DNA of 27,500 nucleotides from Chrysomallon squamiferum. Lineage: Eukaryota > Mollusca > Gastropoda > Neomphalida > Peltospiridae. The notes under the pieces were generated by a model. That model made no database searches and was not told the origin of the DNA. It saw only the letters and a program-made list of their open reading frames with translations. Numbering within the stretch: position 1 is the first letter of the stretch; every line of letters starts with the position of its first letter. Location: NCBI GenBank assembly GCA_012295275.1, contig CM022670.1, positions 34,785,301 through 34,812,800 of the forward strand, read 5' to 3'. The translations under genes and the position numbers were made by a program. Positions 1 through 9,912 of this stretch are shown here, one piece after another.

Positions 1-29
1 TAACTGAATTAAATACAAAATATAGCTTA

Positions 30-1195
30 CAGAGACACTAATTAACACTAAACTAAATACACGCACTGAAGGAAACCTGCTTCTCAATGATTACACTAAC
101 TAACACTAAATTAAATACACGCACTGAAGGAAACCTGCTTCTCAATGATTACACTAACTAACACTAAATTAAATACACCCACTGAAGGAAACCTGCTTCT
201 CAATGATTACACTAACTAACACTAAATTAAATACACGCACCGAAGGAAACCTGCTTCTCAATGATTACACTAACTAACACTAAATTAAATACACGCACTG
301 AAGGAAACCTGCTTCTCAATGATTACACTAACTAACACTAAATTAAATACACGCACTGAATGAAACCTGCTTCTCAATGATTACACTAACTAACACTAAA
401 TTAAATACACGCACTGAATGAAACCTGCTTCTCAATGATTACACTAACACTAAATTAAATACACGCACTGAATGAAACCTGCTTCTCAATGATTACACTA
501 ACTAACACTAAATTAAATACACGCACTGAATGAAACCTGCTTCTCAATGATTACACTAACTAACACTAAATTAAATACACGCACTGAATGAAACCTGCTT
601 CTCAATGATTACACTAACTAACACTAAATTAAAAATACACGAACTGAAGGAAACCTGCTTCTCAATGATTACACTAACTAACACTAAATTAAATACACGC
701 ACTGAATGAAACCTGCTTCTCAATGATTACACTAACTAACACTAAATTAAATACACGCACTGAAGGAAACCTGCTTCTCAATGATTACACTAACTAACAC
801 TAAATTAAATACACGCACTGAAGGAAACCTGCTTCTCAATGATTACACTAACTAACACTAAATTAAATACACGCACTGAAGGAAACCTGCTTCTCAATGA
901 TTACACTAACACTAAATTAAATACACGCACTGAAGGAAACCTGCTTCTCAATGATTACACTAACTAACACTAAATTAAATACACGCACTGAAGGAAACCT
1001 GCTTCTCAATGATTACACTAACACTAAATTAAATACACGCACTGAAGGAAACCTGCTTCTCAATGATTACACTAACTAACACTAAATTAAATACACGCAC
1101 TGAAGGAAACCTGCTTCTCAGTGATTACACTAACTAACACTAAATTAAATACACGCACTGAAGGAAACCTGCTTCTCAATGATTACACGTCCACG
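30..1195. repeat. 58-bp minisatellite, 20 tandem copies, overlapping an exon 3' end and intron start
   Basis: A unit beginning tgattacactaactaacac and ending ctgcttctcaa repeats 20 times, judged by counting the gcttctcaatgatt junction. Most units are 58 bp. Three lack one aact (54 bp, near 430, 900 and 1015), one gains two A (near 630) and one has a t-to-c change (cacccactg, near 178). A G/T variant (gaagg versus gaatg) is clustered in the copies around 360-600 and at about 705. On the minus strand each unit reads GTAATCATTGAGAAGCAG, then GTTTCCTTCAGTGC, then gtgtatttaatttag, i.e. the last 11 codons of the MG1-like exon plus its putative donor and early intron. The left end (1-55) is a diverged copy followed by unrelated sequence. 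Confidence 0.97.
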
Positions 1196-1340
1196 CCAAT
1201 CCTCTAGGTAGACCCCCACTGTCACGTGACTACTGGTGAAGAGTTTGATGGAAAAAGAATAGGGGAGGCCGGGACAGATCTTCAGAGGCATCAGAACTAA
1301 AAATGTTCCTCCTTGGGAATCCTCTGGTCGCCATGGGTAA
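1155..1340 (-). CDS. Internal exon: MG1-like domain of a CD109/A2M/TEP-type protein
   Basis: 186 bp read on the minus strand, phase 2 in and phase 2 out if the donor is TGC|gtgtat at 1154. Weaker alternatives are GGACGT|gtaatc at 1186 and AAGCAG|gtttcc just 5' of the chosen site. The chosen end gives ...EKQVSFSA. The visible length of about 62 residues is close to what I recall for the second exon of vertebrate A2M family genes. The Cys in KICPGLP, where an Arg is usual, is atypical. The last roughly 33 coding bases (from 1187 down) are the first unit of the 58-bp array, so exon end and repeat are the same DNA. Confidence 0.55.
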
Positions 1341-2840
1341 CTGAAACGACAGAAGGTGGTAATGGTAATCATCGTGGTCAAAGGAACTGCAAATTTGGTC
1401 TCAGCATTGTGAAATGTGTAAAGTTAAACAGACAGATTATAATATAATGAGTTATAGATTATGGCGTTATATTTTTGGTTCTTTTTTGATTTTTTATTAT
1501 TATTTATTTATTTGTCCATATTTCTTTGATTCTTTGTTTCATTTAAAAAAAAAATTCGTTTATCTTCTTTAGGAGGCATATGTGTGAAATATTTAATAGC
1601 TGAAGTTGGCAGGAAAATTGCATTTTTATAAGACTTTTCATAAACATCAAACTTTCCTGTTATTTAGTTAACATTGTTCGTTAATTCAAATGACATGCAT
1701 TCCAACAATAACTGACTGCTTTTACTTAAACACAAGTTAATTATAAAACAAAAATGGTTACGAAACCAAAGAAGATTCCTGAACAGTCGGTTTAAAACTG
1801 TGTGAACAGCGTTTGGGTTTGGATTTTTTGATGAAAACCTGTTTGAAGAATGCTAACGATTCTCAATATTCAGAGAAATCTTTTAACTTTTCAGTTTGTG
1901 GCAGAAAGGCAGCAAGTTTGTCATACTTAATCTGTAAAGTTAATTATATTTGTAAGCACGGCAATATTTATAACAGACAGTGTTAACATACAAAACATTT
2001 CACAGAACCATAACTCACCTAATTTGATTTGTTGGTTTTCTTGGAAGATCATTAACCAAGTGAATTTTCACTCTGTTAATCGGTTTTGTCCCTTCAGTTG
2101 TGTTAGAATAATTATCATGTTTTAAGTTCTGTAACACACGAAGGTCGAGATTTGGATTAAAATTTTCAAATCGTCTGAAATTACTGTTGGGAACGTTCGG
2201 TTTCCTCTTTGGGACATTTTGAAATATTTTATGATTTTTTGAATTGTTAACTTGTTTGTCTCCATTTGCATGTTTCCACTGCTCATCCAAGTACCCACGT
2301 TTCGGTGGATATCTGAAACCAAACGAACTGAAAGGGTTTGGAAAATGACTACCAAGAACTGGTCTGTTGACATCGTTCAGCCCGTATGAAGCTGCTGGTC
2401 TAGTAAACAACTGAGGACTCTGAAAACGTCCCCAAAACCTGTTAACTGGATTTACTCTGTTAAACTGATTCCACTCGGGAATCAAAGAACCTCTCTGGCT
2501 TGCAGGTTCCTGGTCAGGTTTCCATCCACGGAACCAGGAACCATTCTTTATTAACTTCCTGGTACCAGTCTGCGACGATTCCAAACCATTCACTCTGTTA
2601 TAACCCAGCGAATTCAGATCCTTAACTTTATTTGTGCCCAGTTCGTTGAGTTTTATATCGAACCGGCCCGCTGGCTTTGCTCCGGAGTTAAATGATCCAA
2701 ACTTATCTGAAGATGTCAAAGATTTTGTGGCAGCAATGAATGGTTTGACTCTGCCGTTTGACCCAGAGTTGGTGGAATACGACCAACGGTTTTCCCAGAC
2801 TCTCTGACTGCCGCTGTTAGATGATGAATCGTGGTACGTC
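1155..2840 (-). CDS. Thioester/alpha-2-macroglobulin family (CD109/A2M/TEP-like) protein, N-terminal part; partial gene running off the left edge
   Basis: Two internal exons on the minus strand, 2840..2019 and 1340..about 1155, separated by a 678-bp intron (2018..1341). The first ends AG|gtgagt (phase 2). The second follows a pyrimidine-rich acceptor ending cgtttcag and needs exactly one base to complete a codon, so AG|T gives Ser and the frame stays open. The second exon encodes GTFLVLMPLKICPGLPYSF followed by alternating hydrophobic strands (FSIKLF, VTVGVYLED, RVIIEKQVSF). This is the pattern of the first macroglobulin (MG1) domain of CD109, A2M and insect/mollusc TEPs (typically LVxAPKxLRPGLPxxxxV). 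Family members are secreted or GPI-anchored and act in protease trapping or opsonisation. No signal-peptide exon is visible upstream, and MG2 onward lies outside the window. The family call rests on motif recognition over about 60 residues and could be another MG-like fold. Confidence 0.58.
2019..2840 (-). CDS. Internal exon: Asn/Arg/Pro-rich, Met-free and Cys-free N-terminal extension
   Basis: 822-bp exon read on the minus strand. The acceptor is ctttctttgcaag at 2841-2842, entering at the third codon position. The donor is a consensus AG|gtgagt at 2018; the apparent TGA stop lies inside this donor. It encodes about 273 residues with no Met and no Cys, so the frame has no initiator and must be internal. 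Composition is rich in Asn, Arg, Pro, Phe and Ser, with repeated short motifs such as NRVN and NRPV, a basic patch PKRKPNVPN and possible N-glycosylation sequons (NGS, NNS, NTT). It looks disordered or matrix-like and I recognise no domain. A product function cannot be given. Its phase match to the MG1-like exon is the reason for placing it in that gene. Confidence 0.6.
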
Positions 2841-2970
2841 CTTGCAAAGAAAGCGGATCACCAATAATAGTTCATGTATGTGATCTGAGGTCGTTTTTTG
2901 TGGTTATTGTTATTCAGTTCTTTCCACTAAAATACTTTGTTTGGATATCAAAGTAATGGATTGAAGAAAT

Positions 2971-3007
<37 letters not shown>

Positions 3008-3147
3008 GCAGTTTTCAGCAAAAGAATGACTGATTATTTTATTTTAAAATGAATATTCTAAGAATTCTGTTACTTTGGAATTCTTGGTTTAATTTTTGAG
3101 GTGTAAGTATTCTAGAACGGACACCTGAGTGCGTATGGAAACGCAGA

Positions 3148-3185
<38 letters not shown>

Positions 3186-3205
3186 ATAATAATAATAATA
3201 ATAAT
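3148..3205. repeat. (TAG)n followed by (TAA)n microsatellite
   Basis: About 12 TAG triplets pass directly into about 7 TAA triplets, then single-copy sequence. Confidence 0.95.
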
Positions 3206-3405
3206 GCAATAAGGTGATGCTGATGCTGATGCTGATAATGATTACGATAATGATGTATTTAAATCATATTTACTTTATTTCAGATGATGTCCATGTCCAA
3301 ACTGCAGCAGGACCAAAGAGTAACAGTAAAATTAAACTCATTTTGTTTCAGGAAGGCTGAAAAAGAAAAAGTGAAAAAACAATAACCAGTATTTTCTATT
3401 TTACC

Positions 3406-3617
3406 AAAAAAAAAAAAAAAAAAACCCCACAAAACCCCAAAACAAAACAAAAACAATTAGTAAATAAAAAGCCAACGAGGATCAGAATAATAGGGAATGA
3501 AAAAGGATGCAAACTATCAAACAATCAATCGAAAATGCTTTCCAAAACAATCGTATCTGTAAAAAAAAAAAAAAAAAAAAAAAAAATAAAAAAATAAAAA
3601 AAATAATATAAAAAAAT
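3406..3617. repeat. Two poly-A runs
   Basis: Uninterrupted A runs at 3406-3424 and 3561-3586, the second continuing as imperfect A-rich sequence to about 3617. Either could be a retroposon tail, but no body with recognisable SINE or LINE features precedes them. Confidence 0.8.
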
Positions 3618-5118
3618 CATTATAATTTAAAGAAATGAACCACTTTGTAATAATATCACATAATTTGACTATATTACTTACAGATTAACATTAACAGTGA
3701 CTATGATACATTTCCACGTCTTCAGACTCAGACACACTTTAACATGAATACGAAGAGCTCATACTACATGTCACTGTTTTTACGTTTTACGATGGCTAAA
3801 TGTTTTCCTGAAGAAAGACTCTGGGCGTGTTACAGACAAATGTTTCTAGCGATGCGATGTTTCACCCAGGACAACCAGTTCCTTATCAACGAGTCATGAT
3901 TCCCTTGTCCAGCTGAACACTGAACAATTCCAAACAACTGTTTTAATCGTGTTTATTGGCATACCTTCCGACCTGTCACACTTTCTCGCTGACTAACTTT
4001 ATCAGCAGTGGTTAGAACGAGATAATAAAGCAACTTGTAAAATTTAAGCTTTTAAAAACAGTTAATGATGATGATTTTAGATTTTAAAAGTTATATAGCT
4101 GTGTCTAATAATTTTTGTCGTTCGCTTTTGACTGTATGGTAAAGGCTTTCAAACTCTGAAGAAGGATCATTTTTGAATGTTAAATATCATATATATATTT
4201 TTTAACTTATTATATATGTTTTAAAGTAATGTTTAAGACTCAAGTTTTATTATGCGGTATTTTCCTGCATGTAATAATTTTAAATAATGAACATTTTTAA
4301 TCAATGTTAAATATTTTAAGTATGATTTAATAGGGCTGAAGTCTCCTGTTACAGTAAGACAAAACAGAAGTATTTCATATCTTAAATTAAAATCGCTATT
4401 AAATTAGATATATGATATCCCAACGTTTAAATATTTGTTTCATCTGTATTCTAAGAATAAATTAAAATTTCTAAATTTCTAAACTATCAATTAAAGCTAG
4501 CTCTACTTCTTCATTTGTTGTCAAGGATTAAATATTTAATTTTTTAAATTTTAGACTTAAAAGTTATATATATAAAATAAATATTTACCTAAATGAAAAG
4601 AAAATGAAGAAGAACGACAATAAATTACACAGAATCTGAGATGCTGAAAAAACTAAAAAAACAAACCTGTCGCCCAAACGTCTGAAGAAGAATGAAATAA
4701 ATGGAAGTGTAAATACAAGAAGAGAAAAAGAAATAAACTAAGAAGTTATAAAATAAAGTTGTATACTTTATAACATTTTTTTTTTTATATTTTATAACGT
4801 GACACTCCCGAACCAATGTTCACGAAAAACGAGAGAACATCAATGTAGAGCCACAAAAACAAAAACGAACTTGTGATGAAAAGACTGAGTCTCTAATAAA
4901 TAACACATTAAAGTAACGTGCTGGTGGTATTAAAGTACAGATAGATGCTGTGTATGTACGTGGGTTATATGTGTTTATGAAGGTACTGAAATGACAGTAT
5001 ATTGCAAACATTTATGAGAAGATAAAACAGGCAGTGCTTCATCGCCAACGCACCTTTAAATAAACAAACAAATGTACGTACGAAAATACACAACAGACAG
5101 ATACGTATTTGTATATGT

Positions 5119-5119
5119 A

Positions 5120-5174
<55 letters not shown>

Positions 5175-5355
5175 TGTGTGGTATAACTGTTTACGTATGT
5201 ATATGTAGGTACGTATGTATGTACATATACATACATACATACATACATACATACATACTAGCATACATAGATATATATAATACACACATATGTATATATA
5301 TACATACACACACATATATATACACACACATACAGACATATACTTACAAGCATGC

Positions 5356-5398
<43 letters not shown>

Positions 5399-5448
5399 TA
5401 CATATACACTTACACATACATACATACATACATACATACATACATACA
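5119..5448. repeat. Compound microsatellite cluster: TA, GT, CATA and CA blocks
   Basis: In order: (TA)n 5119-5135, (GT)n 5136-5179, (CATA)n 5228-5258, mixed TA/CA, (TA)n near 5357-5378, (CA)n near 5379-5398 and (ATAC)n 5411-5448. Purine/pyrimidine alternation persists through most of it. The open frames across it on both strands are repeat artefacts. Confidence 0.95.
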
Positions 5449-5978
5449 GTGCGTTCCCGAATACTGTCTACGTGCAGAGTCTAATCAAAGAATAATCAAC
5501 ATCCTAAAAAACTACACATATATATATATATATACTTGTATGTATATATGTATTATTGCATGTATATAAGCATATATGTGTCTGCATGAGTGTACATGAA
5601 TATAAATATATGTGCGTGTGTATATATAATGTGTTTATTTGTATGCATGTCTGCATGTAAGTATGTGAATGTGTTTTTGTGTTGTGTGTGTCTGTTTGTG
5701 TGTGTGAATGTGAGCGTACGCATATAGATTATTTCTACATGCATCATAAACCCGCCTTCTGTAACACGACTCGAACAAGTAGTTTTATTTAACGTGTCAC
5801 CTCCCAACAACACAGTTTTACTGTTATAGCCAGGCAATAAAATATAAAACATCATCCGACCTTCGACTCAGTACACCATCCTTCAGTATTCCCAGATTTG
5901 TCTTTTTTTTACATACACTAACAATAAAATAAAAATTGAAAAGATTTTCTCTTTGTGATAAGAATAATATTTCGTAAG

Positions 5979-5987
5979 AATACATAC

Positions 5988-6019
<32 letters not shown>

Positions 6020-6020
6020 T
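5979..6020. repeat. (CATA)n-(TA)n microsatellite
   Basis: Five CATA/TACA tetranucleotides followed by about ten TA dinucleotides. Confidence 0.93.
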
Positions 6021-6429
6021 AATAATAAAGTGGACTTTCACTAAAAAAAAAAATTAATTTTTGTTGATAATATCATTTAGCAGACATCTATCTATCAGAT
6101 GACGAATGTTCATGTGACTACATTCATTTCATTTTTACGGGATCGAAAGTCACATTTTTCTTCTTCTTTATTTTTTTTTTTATATTTTTTTTCGAGGTGC
6201 GGTGGAATTTACCGTACAAAGTAGTGATTCAAGAGAGGGATGAGGAGGCTGGATCAATGAACAGCAGTGTAATCAGAGTCTCGTGGGTTTTTTCCATTCC
6301 AACAACAATTCTGTACGCTACGTGGTGGTAAACGTCAATACACCGGGACACCATTAACATACGCTTGACCTGTAATTTTGTGAACTTACAAACCTACTAC
6401 TAATCATTAACCTGAATAAAAGACTCTCT

Positions 6430-6603
6430 CTATGTGTGTGTGTATCTTTCCTTTTCTGTCAACTCTTTAGTGACTTTTTTTTTCTCTCTCTCTCTGTGTC
6501 TGCCATTTTCTGTCTTCCTATTTTTATCTGTCTCTCTGTGTCTTTCACTGTCCGTACCTGTGCGTCTTTCTATCTCTCAGTCTGTCTGTCTTTCTCTCTG
6601 TTT
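6430..6603. repeat. Pyrimidine-rich TCTC/TCTG imperfect repeat
   Basis: Imperfect TCTC, TGTC and CTGT tracts make one strand almost purely pyrimidine plus G. The Ser/Leu/Val open frame across it is a composition artefact. Confidence 0.75.
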
Positions 6604-7036
6604 TAAAAACGTCGTTATTTTAAGTATGCATGTCAATTACAGTTTTTTTTGTTTTTTGTAAATTAGATGCATGTTTAAAACGGTTTTGATTCTTTGTGAC
6701 GACGGTGTTTGTAATATTTATCATACCTATTAACAATGTTTTAATATTTGTTTATAAGCTTAGTAAAGAAAAATTCATTATTTACAAACTCCAGTCCCAT
6801 GATCTTTATAAATTTGTTAACTAAGAAAGAATTGTTGGTAATCTGTTTCGTAGTTTTTAAACATTATCTGACTGTTCTATTTACTCGTATCAATAATATA
6901 ATTATATTAAAGATGTTTATATTTATTTATTTATTTATTAATTTATTATTATTCCAAATTTATGTCACTTGTTATAATTTTACCCACGTAATTCCAAATA
7001 GAATGAAATACCACTTTGTTAACAGGTACAAAATAG

Positions 7037-7062
7037 TAAATAAATAAATAAATAAATAAATA
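7037..7062. repeat. (AAAT)n microsatellite
   Basis: Six to seven AAAT/TAAA tetranucleotides. Confidence 0.9.
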
Positions 7063-7525
7063 ATGATAAATAACGATAAACACCTAAACAACAACAATAA
7101 ACAATAGAACAACAGTATTATTTTATAAAAGAAAATACCCATAAATTAATAGTTTAAAACGGAACAGTATATTAAAAAAAAAAATAATATATATATACAT
7201 AAAACATAAAAATTATATAGACTTGAATGTGAAATTTGTTGGTGGTCTGATAGGCATAATGTACTGTCAAACAATTATATTTTTTAAAACTCCCTACTTA
7301 GTACCAAACAATTACTTTTTAATGCCAAACTATGTTAAATACATAGGATTTTATCGTAGAAATTTTAAATAACTAAATAATTTAATGCAACTTTCTAATA
7401 CTGTGTTTAAAAATATTTAGATCTCTATAATTATCTGTTTTTTAAAATATGTTAATAGAAAAAAATTATAACAATAATATTAAAAATACCTATTTACTGA
7501 TATTTTTAATTATTAGTATTATTTT

Positions 7526-7596
<71 letters not shown>
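7526..7596. repeat. (AAT)n-(ATT)n back-to-back triplet repeat
   Basis: About ten AAT triplets meet about thirteen ATT triplets near 7558. The two halves are reverse complements, so the block is one inverted repeat able to fold on itself. The Ile/Leu-rich open frame here is an artefact. Confidence 0.95.
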
Positions 7597-9704
7597 CTCT
7601 CTTCCGCATCAAGAACGATTTACGTATTATAAATTAGAGGAAAAGACATTATTAAATGTAGTTAAAATTTATGGTTAATGATTATAGTAAAGAGACGTCG
7701 TAAAAGGAAAAAAAAAACCAGGCTGTGTTAGTGAAAGCTGTCGAGTCACGTCATTGAAACGAGGGACTCAAATAAGCCCGCCAAATCGTCACACATTCCG
7801 TAGCAGACGAGTTCACGAAACCGTGTCCAGAAATTTCCATTCGCCAAGCAGCCAGTCGAAAACTGTGAATCACTCAAGAACGTATTTGCATAAGCATCTT
7901 AAAATACTTATGAAAGTATGTATGTGACGATAGATGCGTTTAAAAGGTGGGGAAAAAATAATAAGATGAATCAAAAGAAGAAAAATGTAAAAAAAAAAAA
8001 AAAAAATAAAAAAAATATAGAAACATTAGTGAAAGGAAAATAAAGGCGGGAAAATCCTAGCAGGTGTATTTTTATCATTGAAATGCAGAACCAAAGTACG
8101 CAGTTTTAAAATAGAAATATGATAATACGTAGTTTTAACAAAAATCGTTGAAGCAAGGAAAAAAAAATAAAATAAAAAGTGAATTTAGGACATACATGAC
8201 AGAACACATGTACACACGAAGTTCAATGACACAAAAGTGAATGTGTTTTTTTTTGTTGTGTATACGTATCTGAAGCGGAAAATGGCGGCCCATTGAAGAG
8301 AGACAGTAAACACGTTTAATGGCGTCCAGACTTTGTTTACGGTTATCGAGATTTGACAGTTTGTAAATTATCTTTAAAGATTAGTCTGAACTCGCCTTTT
8401 GCTTCATCTAAAAATCAAATAGAAAGAATGACTTCGGAAAATATTCCACAGTTGTTAATAATAATAATAAAAATAGTAATAACAACAACAACAACAACAA
8501 AACCAACAACGACAACAGCATTAATAATAATAACGATGATATATGAATAAGTAAATAAATAAATAATTTCCAAAATAAAAAACAGCAACAACAGTAATAT
8601 TCATCAACATCATTATCATTTAAATCATCGTTATTATCATATTTATTAACTTCATAATAATTATTATCACCATCACCACCATTGTGTTTATGTCGTCAAC
8701 ATCATCATAACAGTCATCATAACAATTATCATGCCAGTGTTAAAATTGTCAATACTTCACGTTATCTACAGTATCATCGTTGTAACCACGAACAACAGTA
8801 ACTACAACAACAACTACAACAATACTGAAATACAGACTGTTTAATTAACAAGGATTTCAAAACATTACTGTCAAACAAATATAAAAAATGTGTAATGTTA
8901 CAGACTAACAGTATAGCGAAATATCAACACAGGACTCTGTACATATGATTTAATTTTATTTATTCAGTCTGTGGTAAAATCTGTTAGAATATATATACAC
9001 GTGTACACCCAAATTGATAAAATTAATGTTTAATAACATCTGAAGACTATTTTTTTTTTACATAAATTTGTCATTCATGTGAACTTGTTATGACAGAATT
9101 AGAGAAGAAACCCGCTGATACTGCAGAGTGAGATTAAATGAATGAATGTTGGGTGAACGACAATACAATGCATAATGCTATTAGCGGTTATTAAGAGACA
9201 ATTAAACGTTACTCATACACTGATAATCTGAAAGAGGAGATATCTGCCATCCACAGTAGGATACTTTTAATGATTACCAGCAGCAATGAATCTTTTATGT
9301 GCATTTTTCTTACACAGGAGAGCATGTAACATGACCTTTGAGGTAGCGGTGATGAGACACAAACGGGAAAGACTAGGATGTGCTGTGTTTATTATGACTC
9401 GTCACACTCACTAACTCAGTTTGTTGTTAAGATTAAACCGCTGAAGAAATTTTATAAAACAGATACATTTATTTTAATCCTTTTCGATTTGCTCATTTGT
9501 GTTTTAATGTATGAAAGTTAGTATCAGTTTTATTAGTTCAGTTTTATTGTACCTATACATACATGCACGCATACGCGAATCACACGCACACATAAAACAC
9601 GTTTATTACACGTAGAGTCGAGGTTAATTTCTAATAAATATTAGTGTATGTCAATAAACTATGTATATCGTATGTATGTATATATATCGTTTCTATATAA
9701 CAAC
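7597..9704. other. Non-coding stretch, no gene seen
   Basis: A somewhat CpG-richer patch lies at 7690-7890, then AT-rich DNA, a poly-A run near 7988-8006, an AAT/AAC triplet block 8455-8535 and ATC/AAC-rich imperfect triplets to about 8830. I see no exon with splice sites and recognisable protein. Confidence 0.55.
8455..8535. repeat. AAT/AAC triplet repeat block
   Basis: Short AAT runs followed by six to seven AAC triplets and imperfect ACA/ACG triplets. Confidence 0.85.
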
Positions 9705-9860
9705 ATGAATCATCGACAAGAACAACAACACTAATAATAATAATAAAATAAAATTATATATATATATGTGTGTGTGTGTGTGTTAGTGTGTGTGCGCGCA
9801 ATATATATATATAATTTTGTTTGATTATTATTGTTGTTGTTGTTGTTGATGATGATTCAT
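9705..9860. repeat. Imperfect inverted repeat (about 60-bp arms) with a GT/GC loop
   Basis: The left arm runs from ATGAATCATC through AAC and AAT triplets to AAAATTATATATATATAT. The right arm, read in reverse complement, gives ATGAATCATC, AAC triplets, AAT triplets and CAAAATTATATATATAT. The loop (about 9770-9797) is GT-rich and contains gcgcgc. The arms are built of simple repeats, but the non-repetitive ATGAATCATC ends match exactly. It may be a hairpin or a MITE-like remnant. Confidence 0.8.
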
Positions 9861-9874
9861 ATATATATATATAC

Positions 9875-9912
9875 ACAAAGTGACATTATATATATATATA
9901 ATGTCACTTTGT
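9875..9912. repeat. Perfect 38-bp palindrome
   Basis: ACAAAGTGACATT, a TA core, then AATGTCACTTTGT: 19 bases each side with no mismatch. It begins 15 bp after the preceding inverted repeat. The 13-bp outer arms are not simple sequence. Confidence 0.95.

Larger units (their letters stand above)
2841..5118. other. Intergenic or 5' intron sequence, no gene seen
   Basis: No convincing exon on either strand. It contains poly-T 2977-3003, a TAG/TAA triplet block 3148-3205, a short GATGCT run near 3215-3235 and two poly-A blocks. A signal-peptide exon for the minus-strand gene would be expected somewhere to the right of 2840, but I could not find a Met-plus-hydrophobic segment with a matching phase-2 donor here. 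Confidence 0.6.
5449..7525. other. Non-coding, repeat-interspersed stretch
   Basis: No gene recognised. It holds a TG-rich zone (5560-5720), CATA/TA at 5979-6020, a pyrimidine-rich TCTC/TCTG stretch (6430-6603) and an AAAT block (7037-7062). The remainder is AT-rich single-copy-looking DNA with stops in all frames. Confidence 0.6.

Noticed and set aside
30-1187. CRISPR-like array reading of the 58-bp repeats
   Set aside because: Units are contiguous with no unique spacers, and the context is eukaryotic.
3284-3384. Possible plus-strand exon after tttatttcag starting ATGATGTCCATGTCC
   Set aside because: The acceptor looks good, but no credible donor follows before the frame stops at about 3384, and the peptide is not recognised.
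5760-5830. Minus-strand TTCGAGTC resembling a tRNA B box
   Set aside because: No matching A box or cloverleaf could be built around it.
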